43,837 nt of DNA. It comes from a virus. This document shows positions 13,951-19,414 of the stretch, in pieces. Numbering within the stretch: the stretch's first letter is position 1; each line of letters begins with the position of its first letter. The DNA lies in IMG/VR virus record IMGVR_UViG_3300009085_000010, positions 1 to 43,837 of that record; one strand, 5' to 3'. Under the pieces are notes generated by a model, which was not told the origin of the DNA, did not search any database, and saw only the letters and a program-made list of their open reading frames with translations. Position numbers and translations under genes: made by a program.

Positions 13951-14167
13951 GGTTAGCCTCGCATTCTTGGCGAAGAGTGGCTATCTTCGCTTTTATCAAG
14001 TCAATACATTGCCGAGTTTTTAGCAATGCATGGCAGCATTCGATCAAAAGTCTCAGATTGTTTTCACTCTCAAGATAGATCCCTGTTTCCAGATTTTTAA
14101 GGATTAATTCAGGGTCGAAATTGTCCCTGGTCATGCTGATGAGTTGGTTCTTTGCGTCTTCGTTCAT
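13934..14167 (-). CDS. Small helical protein of unknown function
   Basis: 77 aa. Begins MNEDAKNQLISMTRDNFDPE; all-helical with a C-terminal coil (CIDLIKAKIATLRQECEANH). It starts right after the stop of the DnaC-like gene (TAGATG), so it may be co-translated and act with the helicase loader. No family recognised. Confidence 0.6.
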   Translation of the reverse strand: MNEDAKNQLISMTRDNFDPELILKNLETGIYLESENNLRLLIECCHALLKTRQCIDLIKAKIATLRQECEANHEKTN

Positions 14168-15058
14168 CTACAACCCCAATAATATTTTATTTCTAGAAAA
14201 CCAGGTATCTAGAACGACCTTATGAGAATTTTTAATTGCTTCAAACATGCTTATATCATTAGACTTAGCCAATGGGGAATCAATATCCAAACTGAAAAAT
14301 ATTATTTTAGAACTTGATAACAAGGTGGGCCTTTGCAAGCTTTTACGTTCCGAAAGGATCATCATCATATCTTTGGCGACCCTTTCATCATTGTCGATGC
14401 AGTCGATATCATCAAGAGCGAGAACAGGGACGCTTATAATTTCTGTCATGGTATCGGTATACTTCTGATAAGACTTGGCCCCGGAATACATAGACGATTT
14501 TATGAAATTACTCAGCGCCCGGCATCGAACAAATTTGCCGCTTACTTCTTTGGCTTTGCACCGGTCGTTTAACATGCCCGCCAACAAGCTAGTCTTTCCT
14601 TTGCCGACGTCACCTATTACAGCAAAAATATCTTGGTTATTTATCTTTCCTTGGCTCCAAAGCTTTGCATTCTTAAAACCATCTGGTTCAGTTAAAAGAT
14701 CCAAATCCCATGCACCATTTTTATTTTGGCATAGCTCTAAAAATTTGAAGTATTGAAATTTTTTGTCAATATCCCTGACAGGGTCAAAAGCTGGTATCAT
14801 GTCCTGTATCTCTTCCAATTCTATTAATATATCTTTCCTTGATACATCCTTTATTGCTACATTATGCCAATAGTTCATAAACTTATCCATGCTTAAATAT
14901 TTAAAATTATCATCTATGTCAATTTTGAATTTCAGCTCCAACATACTGCCGCCTGCACAAGAGCAGACAATAGCCACAGCTCTAACATTCCAATCTGGAA
15001 GAATTACGCCTTTGCCGTAACACTTCGGGCACCCAGGTATACCTCGGATAGGTTCCAC
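14168..15058 (-). CDS. DnaC-like AAA+ ATPase, putative helicase loader
   Basis: 296 aa from GTG at 15056-15058, overlapping the stop of the initiator gene (TAGTG). Likely loads the host replicative helicase at the phage origin. Residues 10-34 hold a zinc-ribbon-like start (CPKCYGKGV and VCSCAGG), as in several phage DnaC-type loaders. Walker A is IGDVGKGKTSLLAG (about 148-161) and Walker B VLALDDID (about 208-215); arginine-finger sensor region follows near SERKSLQRPTLLSS. Coding DNA is notably A/T-rich. No phage helicase is present, which fits use of the host one. Confidence 0.78.
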   Translation of the reverse strand: MEPIRGIPGCPKCYGKGVILPDWNVRAVAIVCSCAGGSMLELKFKIDIDDNFKYLSMDKFMNYWHNVAIKDVSRKDILIELEEIQDMIPAFDPVRDIDKKFQYFKFLELCQNKNGAWDLDLLTEPDGFKNAKLWSQGKINNQDIFAVIGDVGKGKTSLLAGMLNDRCKAKEVSGKFVRCRALSNFIKSSMYSGAKSYQKYTDTMTEIISVPVLALDDIDCIDNDERVAKDMMMILSERKSLQRPTLLSSSKIIFFSLDIDSPLAKSNDISMFEAIKNSHKVVLDTWFSRNKILLGL

Positions 15059-16167
15059 TATTCACCTCTACCCGATTCTAGCCTTTTTGCTTCGGTTTTA
15101 CGGAGATTTTCTTGTTCCATTAGGTGAAAACGCTCTAGTGATTTTTTGAGATCTAGCTCAATTTCATCTCTATTCTCCCAGGTAAGTCTAACCCCTATAA
15201 GTTTGGCATACCGTTCCAGCGGATCTTGCAGTCTGATTTTTTCTTCTTCTTCGCGTTTAGCCAATGCCTCAGAAACCTTGTCCGCCAAAAGTATTTTCTT
15301 TTTTGGCTTGTCGAGATAGCGGTAGAAAAGCTTGATGTTTTCAGGATTTGCTACGAGTTTCTGAAGGTAGGCGCCGTGATTCTTGATGTTCGATTTTGGA
15401 AGCCAAGGTATGGCCAGGTGGACCGCCTTGATGGCCTCCTGGATTCTCCCTTGGGTTTCTGCCAGTTTCACGGCTCCGAAGGCCCCAGGGCGAGAGGTGC
15501 CGTTTTCGATGATCAACTGGGAAAGGTCTCTGGCTTCCTGGCTGAGTGGCTGCTGCTTCGGTTTTGGTGCTGGCTTTGTTGCTGCTGGCTTTGGTGCCGG
15601 CTCTTTTTTCTTTTCTTCTTTGTTTGCAATTTTTACAATTTCATCAACCCTCGGCTCTGCCGGTGGGGTTGGTTGCAGGGTGGTGGGTGGTTCAGTGTGG
15701 CCTTCGGAGTCAACCTGGTCCGGGTAGGGTACCCTTTCTAGTTCTTTAAGAACTAAGGAGTGTGCAAGCCCTTGCGTTCGGAAAAGTCCGAATTCACCCT
15801 TTTCAAAGTTTGACCATAATGGTGCATCGGGTCCCAAAACGTAAACCGCAGCCTTGCGTCTGGCCCGGTTGTGATCCGTAAGGCGAGAAAACGCACCCTT
15901 CAAGGTGCCCTCTTTGAGCCAGTGCTGAACACTGCGCAGATTCAGATCAAACTCTTTAGCGAGCTGGTGAGCAGTGTAACTCCTGGTCCTGTCGTCCTCT
16001 TTGATCCAAAAGAGAATGGCGTCTATAAATTTTTCTTTAATGCATTTTTCACTTCGCCATCTTGCGATAGCTGCCAAATGCATGGCGTCTCTCTTATAAT
16101 ATGGAGAGTGGCAAAAATTTCCTGTTGTAACAGAAGGAAGATTGGTAGAATCTATTTTTATTGGCAT
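15058..16167 (-). CDS. Replication initiator-like protein with N-terminal winged helix
   Basis: 369 aa. Residues 45-100 (IDAILFWIKEDDRTRSYTAH, then QLAKEFDLNLRSVQHWLKEG) form a helix-turn-helix; residues 150-210 are a Pro/Lys-rich linker (PAPKPAATKPAPKPKQQP); residues 215-290 resemble a DnaD-like or O-protein-like helical module (LAETQGRIQEAIKAVHLAIP, NIKNHGAYLQKLVANP). The pairing with a DnaC-like gene is the classic O/P arrangement, so an origin-binding and loader-recruiting role is likely. The origin may lie in or near this gene; I see no iterated A/T box to prove it. Confidence 0.65.
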   Translation of the reverse strand: MPIKIDSTNLPSVTTGNFCHSPYYKRDAMHLAAIARWRSEKCIKEKFIDAILFWIKEDDRTRSYTAHQLAKEFDLNLRSVQHWLKEGTLKGAFSRLTDHNRARRKAAVYVLGPDAPLWSNFEKGEFGLFRTQGLAHSLVLKELERVPYPDQVDSEGHTEPPTTLQPTPPAEPRVDEIVKIANKEEKKKEPAPKPAATKPAPKPKQQPLSQEARDLSQLIIENGTSRPGAFGAVKLAETQGRIQEAIKAVHLAIPWLPKSNIKNHGAYLQKLVANPENIKLFYRYLDKPKKKILLADKVSEALAKREEEEKIRLQDPLERYAKLIGVRLTWENRDEIELDLKKSLERFHLMEQENLRKTEAKRLESGRGE

Positions 16168-16189
16168 CGCTATTATGCCTGAAAGAATG

Positions 16190-16219
16190 GAAGCCTTGAC
16201 GCGAGAACGTCAAGGCTTC
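16190..16219 (+). terminator. Perfect 12-bp hairpin upstream of the initiator gene
   Basis: GAAGCCTTGACG (16190-16201) pairs perfectly with CGTCAAGGCTTC (16208-16219) around CGAGAA. On the plus strand AGAAGTTTTT follows, so it could be a terminator for a rightward transcript. On the minus strand it forms a stem just 23 bases before the initiator start and could control that message. Strand assignment is uncertain. Confidence 0.5.
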
Positions 16220-16294
16220 AGAAGTTTTTGGGGGTTCGTACAGAAACATCCTTCGAGTCTGATCGCCCAATCCAAAAGTGCAACCAAAAATCCA

Positions 16295-16317
16295 CTGCCC
16301 CCGGGCAGTTTTTTTTT
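16295..16317 (+). terminator. Rho-independent terminator facing right
   Basis: CTGCCC and GGGCAG pair around a two-base loop and are followed by nine T (16309-16317). No plus-strand gene lies directly upstream, so it would end an antisense or unannotated transcript. It could also act weakly in the other direction. Confidence 0.6.
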
Positions 16318-16341
16318 GCCTAGAGAAATAAGGCAAACACG

Positions 16342-16360
16342 TGATGACTCTGAGTGATCA
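16342..16360. promoter_or_regulatory. Operator-like dyad
   Basis: TGATGACTCTGAGTGATCA: TGAT/ATCA and ACTC/GAGT are symmetrical around the central T, with a matched G spacer on each side. It lies about 180 bases upstream of the initiator gene and 24 bases from the solo IS-end element. A possible binding site for one of the HTH regulators. Confidence 0.3.
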
Positions 16361-16380
16361 TTACCGAAGATTGATGAATC

Positions 16381-16421
16381 TGCGCTGAAGGCCCGCCACC
16401 TTCAGGTGGGGGATTAGTCAC
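16381..16421 (+). mobile_element. Solo IS200/IS605-type end element (copy 2)
   Basis: TGCGCTGAAGG, a hairpin CCGCCACC/GGTGGGGG, and ATTAGTCAC. It matches copy 1 (11571-11611) in 40 of 41 bases in the opposite orientation, so the two copies bracket the 4.8-kb replication block as inverted repeats. No transposase gene is attached. Confidence 0.7.
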
Positions 16422-16467
16422 GACTCAGGCAAGAGGCAAGCAAGGTGCTGCAAAGCCCCTTGTTTTT

Positions 16468-16476
16468 TGGTATACT
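16468..16476 (+). promoter_or_regulatory. Extended -10 promoter for a small RNA
   Basis: TGGTATACT is an extended -10 (TGn then TATACT, one mismatch to consensus). A clear -35 is not seen, as is usual for extended -10 sites. Transcription would begin near 16483. Confidence 0.5.
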
Positions 16477-16482
16477 GAAAAA

Positions 16483-16553
16483 GCTTTCCAGTGTGCGACG
16501 TCCGCGGCGTCTTAGCTGGTAAACAAAAGGCCCTCCAAAAAGGGCCTTTTTTT
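16483..16553 (+). ncRNA. Candidate structured small RNA, about 71 nt
   Basis: The segment has an extended -10 promoter just upstream and a strong terminator at its end. Inside, CCAG (16488-16491) pairs with CTGG (16516-16519), and GACG (16497-16500) pairs with CGTC (16508-16511), forming a stem-loop. No open reading frame with a ribosome site is present. It lies on the same strand as the Cas12-like gene and array 1 kb downstream. I found no convincing complementarity to the CRISPR repeat, so a tracrRNA role is not supported. Targets unknown. Confidence 0.5.
16526..16553 (+). terminator. Strong rho-independent terminator of the small RNA
   Basis: AAAGGCCCT (16526-16534) pairs with AGGGCCTTT (16541-16549); seven T run from 16547 to 16553. 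The opposite strand also has a T-rich tail, so it may be bidirectional. Confidence 0.9.
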
Positions 16554-16610
16554 GTTATCCTTCCCTTGCAAGATGGCCCCGGAATGGTTTCACCCGGTCA
16601 GCCTGCGCAT

Positions 16611-16637
16611 AAACAAAGGGCTCCAAAAAGGAGCCCC
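16611..16637 (-). terminator. Terminator after the Ig-like gene (minus strand)
   Basis: GGGCTCC (16618-16624) and GGAGCCC (16630-16636) pair around five A; on the minus strand TTTGTTT follows. It ends the transcript of the minus-strand gene at 16704-17105. Confidence 0.8.
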
Positions 16638-16703
16638 TCGCAAACTCTTGTATCAGGTTCGTGTTGTGTCACCGTGTCAACCCGATGGCGACCGGCCCAA
16701 AAA

Positions 16704-17105
16704 TTATACCTTGGGTGCCGGGTTTGGAACAGGGGGAACCGGGGGTGTAGAAGGGAGTGTGGGAGTCCCGAACTCAATCTTGATCCCTGTGGCAAAAGAG
16801 GTTGTAACGTTCACAACCTGAAGCGCTGAAACCGTTGACCCGTCGGGATTGATTGCCGAGACGGTCAGATTCGCGGTTCCCACGGGACCGACAGAGGAAA
16901 TCACGCCGGTAATGGAAGACACTGTAACGCCAGGCTCGGGCACGTGCTCAAGCTTAACAGTGGCGATATTGGTGTTATCAATCACAACGGTCGGATAAGT
17001 TACGTTCGTGGGATTCCCGAGGACATCCAGGAAAGTAGCGGTAAAAGGTACAACCATTGTATTAGGCAGGTTGTAGGGGAGGAGTGGTTCTTGAACCTTT
17101 ATCAT
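16704..17105 (-). CDS. Ig-like (Big-type) domain protein, putative virion decoration or adhesion protein
   Basis: 133 aa from ATG at 17103-17105, where GGAGG stands four bases upstream. A longer form starting at 17252 would add a basic, His-rich N-terminus (SHHHHPHHAH) with a weaker ribosome site. The core shows VPFTATFLDVLGNPTNVTYP, IATVKLEHV, ITGVISSVGPVGTANLTVSA and NPDGSTVSALQVVNV, the strand pattern of bacterial Ig-like domains on phage surfaces. The C-terminus is Pro-rich (STPPVPPVPNPAPKV). It is a single minus-strand gene between the small RNA and the CRISPR locus, so not in the virion operon. Confidence 0.65.
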   Translation of the reverse strand: MIKVQEPLLPYNLPNTMVVPFTATFLDVLGNPTNVTYPTVVIDNTNIATVKLEHVPEPGVTVSSITGVISSVGPVGTANLTVSAINPDGSTVSALQVVNVTTSFATGIKIEFGTPTLPSTPPVPPVPNPAPKV

Positions 17106-17370
17106 AATGCCTCCATGGGCATGGTGTGGGTGGTGGTGGTGACTATGGCACGGGTTTTTGGGGAAGGCGTTGAAAAACCTTACCTCAATAAATACCGCGT
17201 CATGTCTTGTTATTGTTGCCTTCTTCTTGTATAAATCAGCGTTTTTTTTCATATCTGATCCATTATTTTCAACTTAAGGCCACCTCATCCTACCGCCGCG
17301 CCCAGCAGGGTCAAGTAATGTTTTATTAAAAGTAAAAAAATCTTTACCTTTTGAATTGCAGCTAAAAACC

Positions 17371-17455
17371 TTGAAGTGTGGTTCAATGGGGGTCTCCGAG
17401 TTGCGCCTGCAGGCGCACGGATTGAGTGGGGAAACCCCCGTGCCTAGCGGGGGTT
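17371..17455 (+). promoter_or_regulatory. Hairpin-rich leader of the Cas12-like gene
   Basis: Three structures follow one another: TTGAA/TTCAA (17371-17386), the perfect 16-bp palindrome TGCGCCTGCAGGCGCA (17402-17417), and an 8-bp stem AACCCCCG/CGGGGGTT (17433-17455). They end 17 bases before the ATG. Such hairpins resemble the left ends of IS200/IS605-family elements. They could also form a structured 5' UTR or an RNA bound by the effector. The frame is open through them (39 codons), but structure makes coding unlikely. Confidence 0.5.
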
Positions 17456-17472
17456 CCTTCCAGGGATGCCAG

Positions 17473-19161
17473 ATGCCAATTTTGAATTACCAGTATCGAT
17501 TGCTTCCTTCCGCGTCCCAGGCGTCCATTCTGGGGGGTGGAATGGCCGCTTTAGGATCGGGATGGAATAGGCTGATCCGGAAGACCCAAAAGGCCATGGA
17601 CTTGATCAAAAAAAACATGGAAGGCACGGTGCAAAAGCGCCTTGTGGCCCTGGCAGCCGGGAAAGCCTTCGTCGGTGTTCGTGCCGCCAAGGTGATAGCT
17701 CTGCAGAAGGAAGGGCTTTCAAAGGACCAGGCGCAGAAGGAAATTCTGAAGAAAACCATGACGAAAGTGCGCACTTACAAGCGCTCACGGCTGGCTATGG
17801 AGTTCGCGCTTGAGCACGTCTCAGCCAAGAAACGCGCACAGAACGGAAGTGCAATGGGGTCAGCCTGGAGCGCCCTGGCGGTGAAGTACAAGCTGGCCTG
17901 GGAATCCTGCTGGAAAGGTCTCAGAGGAGCGCCCAGGAAGGCAAAAATAAGAAATGCTGGCTGGCTGCAGGCACAGATTCAAACCCTACCGGCAGAATCC
18001 TTTTTTGTGCTCCCAGCTGCGGAAGGCAAGCACCGGATCAACCGGGTGGATCTTTCCATTTTCTACCCGACCAGGCTTACCAGACTGCCGGATAGAATAA
18101 AGAAAGCGCCCCTGGCTAAACGCGCCGCCCTTAAGAGGGAATTCCAAGGGTTGTCAGAAATCAAGCTGATCGAACACCGCCCCCTGCCGCCCGGTGGAAT
18201 TGTCCGGGATTTGAAAGTGACGCGGCACGGCACAGGCCCAAAGGCGGAATGGTATTTAACCGTCACAGTGGAAGTCTCTGAAGAATTCGCCAGGAAGGTC
18301 TATCCCCTGACAGGGAAAGCGTGCGGGATAAACCCCGCCAGACGCTTTGCAATGTCTGTAGTGGGGGAAGATCATTTAAAGACGGAAACGCCAGGATTGG
18401 CAGGCGAAGAGATGGGACCGACAAAGCTTCTAGCGAAAAGTCAGAAGCATCTAGTGAAACTACAGAGGAAGCTTGACCGCCAGACAAGGAGTAATAACCC
18501 GGATTGCTTCGACGAAAAAGGCACGTGGATAAAGGGGAAAAGAGCAACAAACATCAGCAACAATATGAAAGAAACAGAAGCAGAAATAAGAAAGATACAT
18601 TCACATATAACCAATCAGAGAGTAGAAATATACCGTAAATTGTGCGACGAATTACTTGCAAGATATGATGTCATTTATCTTGGAGACTGGAAAGACCCGT
18701 CACCAAAAGAGAGAGAGAAGAAAAAGAAAAAGCCAAAAGGAGCGCCCGCTAAAAAGGGCGAAGCTATGCTTGAAAAGCTGGCTAATAAGATGGATAGAGA
18801 TAATGCGCTTGGAGTTTTCCGGCAAATTTTAAATGAAAAAATTTCCAGGACAAACGGCGAGAAAAATGTTACAGTTATACCTGAACCGATCACAACGGTT
18901 CCCTGTGCGAAGTGCGGCGCTCTTACAGGCCCTACAAGTATCAGGCAGCAAGGTTTTTGGAACTGTTCAAACTGCGGTCACAAGCAACTACGTGGTAGAA
19001 CAGCAGGTTACAATATCCTGATGCGCGGTTTGAGGACCACGCGGGATGCAATGTCTGTTGAGAGACAGAAGGCCGGAGGTAGTCCGGTCAAAGGTGGCGA
19101 CACCGTAGGCTTGGCGCTGAAAAGCAAAGGCGGAAACGTCTTGCCAAGCAAGGAATCGTGA
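17473..19161 (+). CDS. Nuclease-dead TnpB/Cas12-like CRISPR effector
   Basis: 562 aa from ATG at 17473 (AGGGA upstream). The N-terminus YQYRLLPSASQASIL copies the TnpB start (YxYRLYPTxxQ). The C-terminal half is a RuvC-like fold, but all three catalytic acids are gone. RuvC-I is CGINPARRFAMSVVGED (Asp to Asn, codon 18331). RuvC-II is DVIYLGDWKDPSP (Glu to Gly, codon 18682). RuvC-III is RGRTAGYNIL where TnpB has RDxNAAxNIL (Asp to Gly, codon 18994). The zinc ribbon is intact (CAKCG near residue 474, CSNCG near 498). A Lys-rich insert (KEREKKKKKPKGAPAKKG) lies after RuvC-II. The end SVERQKAGG...LPSKES resembles TnpB tails. With the array downstream, I infer an RNA-guided DNA binder that cannot cut. 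Comparable known cases are Cas12k, Cas12m and TldR; the family here is not identified. Confidence 0.85.
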   Translation: MPILNYQYRLLPSASQASILGGGMAALGSGWNRLIRKTQKAMDLIKKNMEGTVQKRLVALAAGKAFVGVRAAKVIALQKEGLSKDQAQKEILKKTMTKVRTYKRSRLAMEFALEHVSAKKRAQNGSAMGSAWSALAVKYKLAWESCWKGLRGAPRKAKIRNAGWLQAQIQTLPAESFFVLPAAEGKHRINRVDLSIFYPTRLTRLPDRIKKAPLAKRAALKREFQGLSEIKLIEHRPLPPGGIVRDLKVTRHGTGPKAEWYLTVTVEVSEEFARKVYPLTGKACGINPARRFAMSVVGEDHLKTETPGLAGEEMGPTKLLAKSQKHLVKLQRKLDRQTRSNNPDCFDEKGTWIKGKRATNISNNMKETEAEIRKIHSHITNQRVEIYRKLCDELLARYDVIYLGDWKDPSPKEREKKKKKPKGAPAKKGEAMLEKLANKMDRDNALGVFRQILNEKISRTNGEKNVTVIPEPITTVPCAKCGALTGPTSIRQQGFWNCSNCGHKQLRGRTAGYNILMRGLRTTRDAMSVERQKAGGSPVKGGDTVGLALKSKGGNVLPSKES

Positions 19162-19195
19162 GATTCCCCCTGCCCTTTCTAACGGAGGGGTAGTC
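19151..19195 (+). ncRNA. IS605 right-end-like hairpins after the effector gene, possible omega-RNA or tracrRNA scaffold
   Basis: GGAATC/GATTCC (19152-19167, containing the stop codon) is followed by CCCCT/AGGGG (19167-19190) and TAGTC. The layout copies the right end of the intact TnpB element at 23911-23938 (CCCCCG/CGGGGG then TAGTCAC). In TnpB systems this region, overlapping the gene end, is the 3' part of the guide RNA scaffold. A second GAGGGGTAG occurs at 19239-19247, directly before the spacer-1 match. Function is inferred. Confidence 0.45.
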
Positions 19196-19249
19196 TGTAG
19201 ACATCTGGAAGGGGCAAGCTTGTGATGCGTTTAGGCGCGAGGGGTAGAG

Positions 19250-19286
19250 TCTACTCTGTTGGATAATCCCAGTCACGGCCCCGCTT
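19250..19286 (+). other. 37-bp copy of CRISPR spacer 1 outside the array
   Basis: Identical to 19451-19487 (spacer 1) over all 37 bases. The bases on either side differ at once (G instead of C before; A instead of G after). So the match is exactly one spacer long. 5' flank is GGGGTAGAG, 3' flank ACGGAAAA. It is either a self-protospacer in the array leader region or a stand-alone guide behind an omega-RNA-like scaffold. Confidence 0.95.
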
Positions 19287-19414
19287 ACGGAAAATCTCAG
19301 AGTCCAGCATTTCTTTGGAAATGGCTTGCCCGGAACCGGTGCGTGAATGCATATAAAATAAGTAAAAACATCAATTGCATTCGTGTATTTCCGCACTGCG
19401 CCTTAATAAAACCT
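19287..19414 (+). promoter_or_regulatory. Probable CRISPR leader
   Basis: 128 bases between the spacer-1 copy and repeat 1. The second half is A/T-rich with GCATATAAAATA (19349-19360) and CCTTAATAAAACCT (19401-19414), either of which may be a -10 region; -35 spacing is poor for both. GGAACCGGTGCG at 19332-19343 can pair imperfectly with the 5' half of the repeat (six-base GGTTCC core) and is a weak anti-repeat candidate. Orientation is supported by the degenerate repeat at the other end of the array. Confidence 0.4.

Noticed and set aside
15226-15741. Plus-strand frames rich in Phe, Cys and Trp over the initiator gene
   Set aside because: Shadow of the Pro/Lys-rich linker of the initiator.
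16094-16336. 80-aa minus-strand frame upstream of the initiator
   Set aside because: Runs through two strong hairpins and out of frame into the initiator; no ribosome site.
16483-16553. tRNA or tracrRNA at the small RNA locus
   Set aside because: No cloverleaf or CCA end, and no useful complementarity to the CRISPR repeat.
17356-17472. Longer start of the Cas12-like protein at 17356
   Set aside because: The extra 39 codons consist of hairpin-forming DNA and do not resemble TnpB; the ATG at 17473 starts directly before the YxYRL motif.
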